Of a stretch of DNA of 64,000 nucleotides, positions 55,701-62,216 are shown in pieces (position 1 is the stretch's first letter; the number at the start of each line of letters is the position of its first letter). Made by a program: the position numbers and the translations under genes. This stretch comes from Lentisphaera marina (GTDB lineage Bacteria > Verrucomicrobiota > Lentisphaeria > Lentisphaerales > Lentisphaeraceae), in the NCBI RefSeq assembly GCF_028745505.1, contig NZ_JAQZZL010000001.1:2229818-2293817 (forward strand), read 5' to 3'. Under the pieces are notes generated by a model. The model was not told the origin of the DNA. It made no database searches and saw only the letters and a program-made list of their open reading frames with translations.

Positions 55701-56152
55701 CTGGAAGCGGCAAGGCACCCTATACCGAAGACATCAGCCGCTGGAATGATCTGCGCCAAGTGCCAGCCATGAAGGTCTATTACAACAACATGAATACCTA
55801 CCATATCAGTTATGCCGCCTTTGGAAATGATGGAAAGCCGAGCAGCTCCTACATCCGCGGTCGGCGCTATATGCCCAACAAAACCGGTCTGAAAGGGAGC
55901 AATCTTTGGCCTGAGTATGCATCGAACACCCTTTTCGCAAAGGGAGTGCAGCATCACATCACTATTATCAAGGCGGATCGAGGGCTGTTTATGCGGATCG
56001 AGAATTCCAATGAGACCTTCTACTGTCATATGGATAACACCGATCTGCCAATCATCACCGAAGGTCGTATCGGGTTGCGCCATATGTTCACCCGCTCGTC
56101 GCGCTACAAAAACTTGCGCATCAGTACTAAAAAGGAAATGGAGGCTAAATAA
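52796..56152 (+). CDS. Trimodular exported enzyme: lyase-like toroid, SGNH (CE12-like) esterase, DUF1961-like domain
   Basis: An 1118-residue protein. The ATG at 52796 is set by a strong AAAGGAG seven bases upstream and begins the signal peptide. Module 1 (about 40-650): alpha/alpha-toroid plus beta-sandwich layout of polysaccharide lyases, with ESENHHAMSFS as a possible catalytic Asn-His region. Module 2 (about 655-845): SGNH hydrolase with GLIGDSTVASTYGWG (Ser), QFGHNDM (Asn) and GDRTHFSP (Asp, His), closest to CE12-type rhamnogalacturonan acetylesterases. Module 3 (about 880-1115): DUF1961-like jelly roll. Combined lyase, deacetylase and binding functions suit an acetylated, sulfated acidic polysaccharide. 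GC-rich. The stop overlaps the next start by one base (TAATG). Confidence 0.82.
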   Translation: MIKIKITTLMVSILFCGVVVSQSLAASDDATSTVTATKNLVDPDEVITGFDSRVESMFKAESGNPLVRAKKNPPLKPGRGNYVRHYSYSMVAYAARCLYLNESLEPANAALVENAQHYIDNPLDVNDRDSFHWHASEVMRLLEMYGPKGTAAPGRLSEATVDICLKPIFMYADEFSNRWEYKKSKTWHIYESENHHAMSFSTCWQFARIARNHPEYKDIEYGSFTPAQHYDAWNEYFVAYCLERARKGMFVEMMSGGYNSTLIKGIYNFYDFGEPEVKRAAGLLLDLYFAYFAQEQMDGIQGGGQSRIYFQKGLHSKPAHGIIELAWYYFGIGEVPAVSGHDLNAALSDYRPPAVVVDLALDVTGRGRYEVKQFPRGLGQSGDRNPYRMMVDNGGIQRYSYCDPAFILGTPMVAARPLEDWAAISSQNRWQGVIFSGETPSRIVPIPRPIDNRVALNGFWSVQRKGCLITQKLKSNRHAAEMIVWMSKDGLSKPVEEEGILFVEAPGAYAAVRVGQNGYTLDEKDFCWTDSAGAARTVPSGWIITPKDEYAPVILEVMAKTDVKNFDDFKQKVKGCKPQTNGTVLSYRSIYGDTLTLDTSYEQTPTVNGESINYSKPKMAFDSPFLESEYDSGVVTIQKGKRKRVLDFNKIKRESVTPITIGLIGDSTVASTYGWGPGFADRMRKEGTVLNFARNGATLGSLSKSLGSLLKKKPNYVLIQFGHNDMKRYGTEDYSKKLRNYVERIRKAGAQPVILSSVTRRSMDSDGQIVHHAIKGRRLSQYGEAAGALAREMGVPFVDLLHLSVEQHNRVGPEVVSTYNFVEGDRTHFSPAGEKVVADLVLKEIGTRIPELAPYILQEPAGPRVRKPLSQKFETILFNDAESGAWQESFFDLCTADWKKKWFLDGHVGTVETDKDGMTLTAGKEWKNDAHHMVLWSREAFKADLKIEYDWTRLEDENRGVNILYVQATGSGKAPYTEDISRWNDLRQVPAMKVYYNNMNTYHISYAAFGNDGKPSSSYIRGRRYMPNKTGLKGSNLWPEYASNTLFAKGVQHHITIIKADRGLFMRIENSNETFYCHMDNTDLPIITEGRIGLRHMFTRSSRYKNLRISTKKEMEAK

Positions 56153-57651
56153 TGAAAACAATTGTAGCTTTATGCATCTTCCTTGCTGGTTGTTTAACAG
56201 GCTTGGCTCAAACTGAAACCATCCAAGCAATCAGCCAGACGGATCAGCATCAACCCCGGCCTAATGTGATCGTTATTTTATGCGATGACCTGGGATACGG
56301 TGAACTGCCTGTTTACCGTAAGCTGTACAAAGGAAGCAAGGATATTCAGACGGCGATTGGTTCTTTCACCCCAAATATCGACCAGTTGGCGAAAGATGGT
56401 GTTGTCTGCACCCGGGCTTACGGTAACAACACATGCTCGCCATCAAGAATGTCTCTCTTGAGTGGAAAGTGGCCGACACGGAAGATCAGGCTGGGCGAGC
56501 ACAGCTTGATCGGGAGATATATGCGTCAGCGTGGCCTCAAGACTGCTCACTATGGGAAATATCACCATCCCGTTGAGAAGGAAATCACTATTCCCTATCA
56601 TAAGGAATTCCTCGAGTTTGATGAATTCCTTGGCTTCGAAGCAATGACCAATTATTTCCGCAAAGCTGGCGAAAAAGTAGCCCCGAGGAAGAATTCCCCG
56701 ATCACTTACCGGGTCGGAAGTAAAACGATCGACTTTCAGTTCAAGAAAGAGGGAGAGTACCTTACAGACACTCTAACCGATCTCTCCGTCGACTTCATTG
56801 AGCGCTGCGCTGAGGATAAGAAGCCCTTTTTTGTATACATCCCCTTTAACGCACCGCACGCTCCCATACAAGCAAAGCCCGAAGATCTAAAAACTCTGTT
56901 CCCGAAACGTAAGATTGGAAAAACTGGGAAAGACAATAATCGCGAACGTATTATGGCGATGGTCTATGCCGTGGACCGCGGACTTGGTAGGATTATCAAA
57001 ACACTGGAGAAAACTGGACAGCTCGATAACACCCTCATCATCTTTACCGGCGATAATGGTGGCGAACAAAACCTGTCTCTAAGCTATCCTATGCACGGCT
57101 TCAAGCACGAGCCCTTTGACGGTGGAATCCGCGTACCCTATATCGTGTGGTCAAAACCCCTGCAGAACTCCGAATCGAAACCCGACTACTATGATGGTCT
57201 CGTCTCGCTCTGTGACATTCTGCCTACGTCCTTGAAGTATGTGGATCCGTCAACGGAACTTGCTTCCCTGAAAAGCGACGGCACCGATATCATGCCTTAC
57301 CTTATGGGCAAGGAGCCACCGTTAAAGGGGCGTGCCTATATCAATTTGCGCACCCTCAACCACAGGTCCAACACCTGGAAAGGGGGTCGGGACACCAAGG
57401 GTAAAACCATCGGCTCCTGTATAGCTCTTCTCGTTGATGATTGTAAGCTTATGAGACTGGCTCAGGACGAGAAGAAACAGGAAGAATATTCGTATGCATT
57501 TCATCATCTACCGAATATGATTGGTAAGGATCGGCCCAAAGCGGAACTGAAAGAAGACTACTACGAGAGCACCGACAATAATCATCCGGAGAAGAAGAAA
57601 ACGATGATCAAACAACTTGAAAAGCTTCTTGAAGGAACAAACCTCGACTGA
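56152..57651 (+). CDS. Exported type I sulfatase (CSPSR)
   Basis: A 499-residue sulfatase with signal peptide (1-19), RPNVIVILCDDLGYGELP (Asp pair 45-46), CSPSR at 95-99, GKYHHP and FTGDNGGEQN. The stretch between the metal site and the CSPSR (KLYKGSKDIQTAIGSFTP) is longer than in its neighbours, as in S1_15/S1_16-like enzymes, without certainty. Starts one base inside the stop of the trimodular enzyme, so translation is coupled and the two should act on the same polymer. Its GC content is intermediate between the GC-rich block and the rest. Confidence 0.92.
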   Translation: MKTIVALCIFLAGCLTGLAQTETIQAISQTDQHQPRPNVIVILCDDLGYGELPVYRKLYKGSKDIQTAIGSFTPNIDQLAKDGVVCTRAYGNNTCSPSRMSLLSGKWPTRKIRLGEHSLIGRYMRQRGLKTAHYGKYHHPVEKEITIPYHKEFLEFDEFLGFEAMTNYFRKAGEKVAPRKNSPITYRVGSKTIDFQFKKEGEYLTDTLTDLSVDFIERCAEDKKPFFVYIPFNAPHAPIQAKPEDLKTLFPKRKIGKTGKDNNRERIMAMVYAVDRGLGRIIKTLEKTGQLDNTLIIFTGDNGGEQNLSLSYPMHGFKHEPFDGGIRVPYIVWSKPLQNSESKPDYYDGLVSLCDILPTSLKYVDPSTELASLKSDGTDIMPYLMGKEPPLKGRAYINLRTLNHRSNTWKGGRDTKGKTIGSCIALLVDDCKLMRLAQDEKKQEEYSYAFHHLPNMIGKDRPKAELKEDYYESTDNNHPEKKKTMIKQLEKLLEGTNLD

Positions 57652-57772
57652 TAGCGAAAGGAACAATACCGTAAACCACGCCAAGAAAAATCAGTGCCAT
57701 GGGAAAAAACTTCTACCTGCTTAAACCTACAAAACGCATATAATAGAAAATCAATATAAAACTAGGCCTTAC

Positions 57773-59290
57773 ATGAAAACAAAATCCCTACTTGTCGCTG
57801 CAACGGTAGCCCTATTCTCTCCTTTCATTTTTGCGGAGAACGCAAAACCCAACGTTATCCTCATTATGGCCGATGACCTCGGCTGGGGCGATACAGGATT
57901 TAACGGCAGTAAAGTCATCAAAACACCTCACCTCGACCAAATGGCCGCAGAAGGCCTCCAACTCGATCGCTTTTATTCGGCTTCAAGTGTCTGTTCCCCC
58001 ACGCGCGCTAGTGTCCTCACAGGTCGCAACCCCTACCGTACAGGCGTCCCCACTGCCAATCAAGGCTTCCTACGCCCAGAAGAAATCGCCCTCCCCGAAG
58101 TCCTTAAAGAACAAGGCTATGCAACAGGCCACTTCGGTAAATGGCACTTAGGAACTCTGACTCACACAGAAAAAGATTCCAATCGTGGCAAACCCGGCAA
58201 CACAAAAGAATTTAACCCACCTAAACTTCATGGTTACGAGGATGCCTTCGTAACAGAAGCTAAAGTACCCACTTACGACCCCATGATTAAACCAAAAAAC
58301 TTCGATAAAGGAGAATCTTTAAAGTTCGGTTGGGAGTATATCAAAGAAGGCGAAGAATCAGAACAATACGGAGCTTTCTACTGGGATATCGAGGGCAAGA
58401 AAGTCACTGACAATCTCAAAGGCGATGATAGCCGCGTCATTATGGATCGCGTTCTTCCCTTTATTGACCAAGCGGTCGCTGACGAAAAACCCTTCCTCTC
58501 CGTTGTTTGGTTTCACACACCTCATCTCCCTTGCGTAGCTGGTCCCCGTCACCAAGAAATGTATAAAGGTCACCCCATCCACCTCCGCAACTACGCGGGT
58601 TGTGTCACAGCCATGGATGAACAAATTGGCCGCCTCAGAAAACACCTTGCCGATAAAGGCGTCGCAGACAACACCATGATTTGGTTCTGCTCTGATAACG
58701 GACCCGAAAGTGCTAACCGCCCCGACAATGGTAGCGCCGGTCACTTCCGCGGTCGCAAGCGCGACCTCTACGAAGGTGGCGTTCGCGTTCCTGCCGTCAT
58801 GGTTTGGCCTGCGAAAGTTAAAAAAGCCCGTAAAATCTCTGAACCCTGTATTACTTCGGACTACATGCCCACAATTCTCGATGCTCTCGGCATCCCCCAC
58901 CCCCAAGCTTCTTACGCAACTGACGGCCGTTCACTCATGCCGATTATTAACAATGAAGATTTTACAAGAGACAAAGAAATCGGCATCATGTTTAACAAGC
59001 GCATTGTCTGGCACAAAGGCAACTTCAAACTTCTCTCTTATGATGGCGGTAAAAAATATAAACTCTATAACCTGGTCAATGACCCTTCGGAAAAATCGGA
59101 TCTCGCCGCTAAAAAACCCGAGCTCGTAGAAGCACTCAAAAAAGATATGCTTGCTTGGCATGAATCAGTAAAAAGCAGCTACGAGGGTTCTGAGTACGGA
59201 ACAAAGTCCCTTAAACGCCTCGGTCGTCCCTGGAGTTCTCCACTAAGCGCTAAAGCCAAAAAGAATAAATCTAAAAAGGAAAAGAAGTAA
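57773..59290 (+). CDS. Exported type I sulfatase (CSPTR), lysine-rich tail
   Basis: A 505-residue sulfatase: signal peptide 1-21, KPNVILIMADDLGWGDTGF (Asp pair 34-35), CSPTR at 74-78, GKWHLGT, CSDNGPES. Close to arylsulfatase A-like enzymes. Ends AKKNKSKKEKK. Its codon choice leans to C in third position more than the genes before 50 kb. A TATAAT stands about 30 bases before the start (CGCATATAATAG), so a promoter may begin a sub-operon here. The TAA overlaps the next ATG by one base, and the lysine codons supply AAGGA as its RBS. Confidence 0.93.
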   Translation: MKTKSLLVAATVALFSPFIFAENAKPNVILIMADDLGWGDTGFNGSKVIKTPHLDQMAAEGLQLDRFYSASSVCSPTRASVLTGRNPYRTGVPTANQGFLRPEEIALPEVLKEQGYATGHFGKWHLGTLTHTEKDSNRGKPGNTKEFNPPKLHGYEDAFVTEAKVPTYDPMIKPKNFDKGESLKFGWEYIKEGEESEQYGAFYWDIEGKKVTDNLKGDDSRVIMDRVLPFIDQAVADEKPFLSVVWFHTPHLPCVAGPRHQEMYKGHPIHLRNYAGCVTAMDEQIGRLRKHLADKGVADNTMIWFCSDNGPESANRPDNGSAGHFRGRKRDLYEGGVRVPAVMVWPAKVKKARKISEPCITSDYMPTILDALGIPHPQASYATDGRSLMPIINNEDFTRDKEIGIMFNKRIVWHKGNFKLLSYDGGKKYKLYNLVNDPSEKSDLAAKKPELVEALKKDMLAWHESVKSSYEGSEYGTKSLKRLGRPWSSPLSAKAKKNKSKKEKK

Positions 59291-60786
59291 TGATCAAATC
59301 CCTGTTCACTCTCTTCATTTTTTGTGGCTTAGCGCTCCAAGCTCGTGAAGCCACAGACAAACCCAATATCATTTTTGTCCTCTTGGATGACCTCGGCAAA
59401 GAATGGATCAACTGTTATGGAGGTGAAAACATCAAAACACCTCGCATCGATCAATTAGCTGAACAAGGTTTAAAATTTGATAATGCCTACTCCATGCCTC
59501 AGTGCACACCGAGCCGTGTCTCCTTCATGACCGGCCAATACCCCTATCGTAGTGGTTGGGTGAATCACTGGGACTCTCCACGTTGGGGCGCTGCTTACTA
59601 CGACTGGAATAAAAACCCTTCAATTGCCCGCACCATGCAATCTGTCGGCTACACAACTGCCGTCGCCGGCAAATGGCAACTCAACGATTTCCGCATTCAC
59701 CCCGATGCCATGGTTAAGCACGGTTTCGATGACTACTGCATGTGGACTGGCGGTGAAGGTTCAAAAGATAAAAAGCATAAAAACATCAGTAATCAACGCT
59801 ACTGGAATCCCTATATCCACACTAAAGAAGGCAGCAAAACCTACCCCGGTAAATTTGGTCCCGATATCTACAATCAATTCTTACTCGATTTTATCAGCGA
59901 AAACAAAGACAAACCTTTTTTCATCTATTACCCCATGGCTTTGCCTCATGGCCCTCTCGTTCACACCCCTCTGAAACCTAATGTCAAAGATAAATATGCG
60001 AAACACAAAGCTATGGTTCACTACATTGATCTGCTCACTGGAAAGCTCGTCGACCACCTCAACGATCTGAAAATTCGCGAAAACACCATCATTGTTTGGA
60101 CTTGTGATAATGGCACTTCGGGTGGCATCAATAACAATATGAATGGACGCGAAGTAAAAGGTGGCAAAACTCAAACTACTGAGAATGGCGTCAATGCCCC
60201 ATTCATCGTTAGTTGCCCGGGACTCATTCCTGAAGGAAAAACCTCCAAAGCGATTGTCGACTTCACCGATATGCACCAAACTTTTGCGGACTTCGCAGGG
60301 GCTAAACTCGATCCCAACTATACGTATGATGGTAAATCTGCCAAAGAAGTCTTTCTTGGCGCACCTAAAGGTCAACGCGAATGGATCATGGCCATGGGCT
60401 CACACCCTGCACGTATGACTGACAAGGGAGTTGAAAACGTCTATTATTTCCGCGATCGCGTCGTTCGCGATACTCGCTACAAACTCTTTATTAGCACTGA
60501 CCGCAAAGCAGAAAAACTTTACGACCTCGAGAAAGATCCTGCGGAACTCAATGACTTAATCAATAACCCAGAATATAAAGCGGTACTCGATCGCTTGAGT
60601 CAAGCCATCGAAACTTTTCCTGAGACTGATAACGATCCCACTTACACTAAACTTGATACTAATCCTTGGGGCAAGAAAGCCACTTTCCCCTCAAAGATCC
60701 ACAAGCAAGGTCACCCCGATCAGCCAGAAAAATTTAAAGTCAAAGCAATATCTAAAAAGAAAAAGCCTAAAAAGGAGAAAAAATGA
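59290..60786 (+). CDS. Exported type I sulfatase (CTPSR), lysine-rich tail
   Basis: A 498-residue sulfatase with signal peptide 1-18, KPNIIFVLLDDLGKEW (Asp pair 33-34), CTPSR at 72-76, GKWQLND, and WTCDNGTSGG. FFIYYPMALPHGP relates it to the sulfatase at 6352-7716. Ends SKKKKPKKEKK; the codons of this tail contain AAGGAG, which is placed correctly as RBS of the next gene, whose ATG overlaps the TGA by four bases. Confidence 0.93.
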   Translation: MIKSLFTLFIFCGLALQAREATDKPNIIFVLLDDLGKEWINCYGGENIKTPRIDQLAEQGLKFDNAYSMPQCTPSRVSFMTGQYPYRSGWVNHWDSPRWGAAYYDWNKNPSIARTMQSVGYTTAVAGKWQLNDFRIHPDAMVKHGFDDYCMWTGGEGSKDKKHKNISNQRYWNPYIHTKEGSKTYPGKFGPDIYNQFLLDFISENKDKPFFIYYPMALPHGPLVHTPLKPNVKDKYAKHKAMVHYIDLLTGKLVDHLNDLKIRENTIIVWTCDNGTSGGINNNMNGREVKGGKTQTTENGVNAPFIVSCPGLIPEGKTSKAIVDFTDMHQTFADFAGAKLDPNYTYDGKSAKEVFLGAPKGQREWIMAMGSHPARMTDKGVENVYYFRDRVVRDTRYKLFISTDRKAEKLYDLEKDPAELNDLINNPEYKAVLDRLSQAIETFPETDNDPTYTKLDTNPWGKKATFPSKIHKQGHPDQPEKFKVKAISKKKKPKKEKK

Positions 60787-62216
60787 AATACAATTTTTAC
60801 ATTTTAAGTGCGTTCATGTTCTTAATAGTCAGTATAAACGCTGAGCAAAAGAAGCCGAATATTATTATCTTCTTTGCCGATGATTTGGGCTATGGAGAAC
60901 TCGGTTGTCAGGGGAATGATGAAGTCCCTACACCGCATATTGACTCTATTGCAAAAAATGGCGTGCGCTTCACCGATGGTTATGTGACTGCACCAGTCTG
61001 CGCGCCATCGCGAGCCGGCTTCATGAGCGGACGTCACCAATCGCGTTTTGGCTGGAATATAAATGTTATGCCACACACCATACCGCATTCTGAATTTGGC
61101 ATTCCTTCGTCTGAAACAACGATTGCCGAACGCATGAAAGGTGCCGGCTATCGCACAGGCTTAATTGGTAAATGGCATCTGGGTTCACGCAAAGACTTCA
61201 ATCCGGTTCACCATGGCTTTGACTATTTCTTCGGCTTCGCTCATGAAGGTCGTTACTTTGTGCGTCCGCCTTACCAGGGCGCTACCAGCCTTATCCGTAA
61301 AAAGAAATTACCCATAGGGGCTCAAAATCATCGCTGGTACTCCCCGGAGAAGAAGCTTATCTATCATGACATTATGCGATCTGATGAGCCGCGGTACGAT
61401 CTCCATAATCCTATGCTTCGTGGCGAAGATATTGTTGAAGAAAAGCGCTACCTGACAGACGCTTTTACTGACGAAGCGCTTCAATTTATTGATCGTGAAA
61501 AAGAAAAACCTTTCTTTCTCTTCTTATCCTACAATGCCGTTCATAGCCCGCTACAGGGTGCCGATGCGTACATGGAAAAGATGAAGCACATCTCTGATAT
61601 TCACCGTCGTATTTTTGCTGCTATGCTATCAAATCTGGATGATAGTATTGGTACTGTTCTAGCTAAATTAAGAGAAGAAAAACTCGAGGAAAACACTCTC
61701 ATCTTTTTCCTCAGTGATAATGGCGGTCCCACTAAAGAATTGACCTCAAGCAACAGCCCTTTGAAAGGCTTTAAAGGACAGTTTTTTGAAGGTGGTATTC
61801 GCGTGCCGTTTCTGGCTCAGTGGAAAGGGACAATCCCTGCGGGACAGACTTATAAGCACCCGGTGATGTCTTTGGATATTTACGCCAGTGCCGCAGCTCA
61901 GGCAGGTCTAAAATTAACTTCAAAAGAAACCGACGGAGTGGACCTGGTGCCATTTCTTAAAGAACAAAAAACAGCTATCCCTCATAAACAATTGTTCTGG
62001 GATTTCAAAACAGATGGCGCTTTTCGTGAAGGAGATTGGAAGATCGTCAAGTTCAAAAATAAATGGTCTCTCTTCAATTTAGCTAAGGATATTTCTGAAG
62101 AAAATAATCTTTCAAAAAAAGAGCCAGAGAAGTTCAAAGACTTATTGGCAAAATGGACGGCTCTAAGAGAAACAATGCCTGTTTATAAGCCACTTAAGAG
62201 AACGAAAAAGAAATGA
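60783..62216 (+). CDS. Exported type I sulfatase (CAPSR), lysine-rich tail
   Basis: A 477-residue sulfatase with signal peptide 1-20, KPNIIIFFADDLGYGELGC (Asp pair 33-34), CAPSR at 73-77, GKWHLGSR, LSDNGGPT. Ends LKRTKKK. A canonical arylsulfatase A-like layout with LFNLAKDISEENNLS at the C-terminal sub-domain. Overlaps its upstream and downstream neighbours by four bases each (ATGA), so it is in the middle of a coupled chain of sulfatases from 57773 onward. Confidence 0.93.
   Translation: MKYNFYILSAFMFLIVSINAEQKKPNIIIFFADDLGYGELGCQGNDEVPTPHIDSIAKNGVRFTDGYVTAPVCAPSRAGFMSGRHQSRFGWNINVMPHTIPHSEFGIPSSETTIAERMKGAGYRTGLIGKWHLGSRKDFNPVHHGFDYFFGFAHEGRYFVRPPYQGATSLIRKKKLPIGAQNHRWYSPEKKLIYHDIMRSDEPRYDLHNPMLRGEDIVEEKRYLTDAFTDEALQFIDREKEKPFFLFLSYNAVHSPLQGADAYMEKMKHISDIHRRIFAAMLSNLDDSIGTVLAKLREEKLEENTLIFFLSDNGGPTKELTSSNSPLKGFKGQFFEGGIRVPFLAQWKGTIPAGQTYKHPVMSLDIYASAAAQAGLKLTSKETDGVDLVPFLKEQKTAIPHKQLFWDFKTDGAFREGDWKIVKFKNKWSLFNLAKDISEENNLSKKEPEKFKDLLAKWTALRETMPVYKPLKRTKKK

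Noticed and set aside
54908-56230. 440-residue minus-strand reading frame under the trimodular enzyme
   Set aside because: A shadow frame caused by high GC; the plus-strand frame has signal peptide, RBS and catalytic motifs.
58358-58906. 182-residue minus-strand frame within a sulfatase gene
   Set aside because: Shadow of the C-rich third positions of the plus-strand sulfatase; no protein features.
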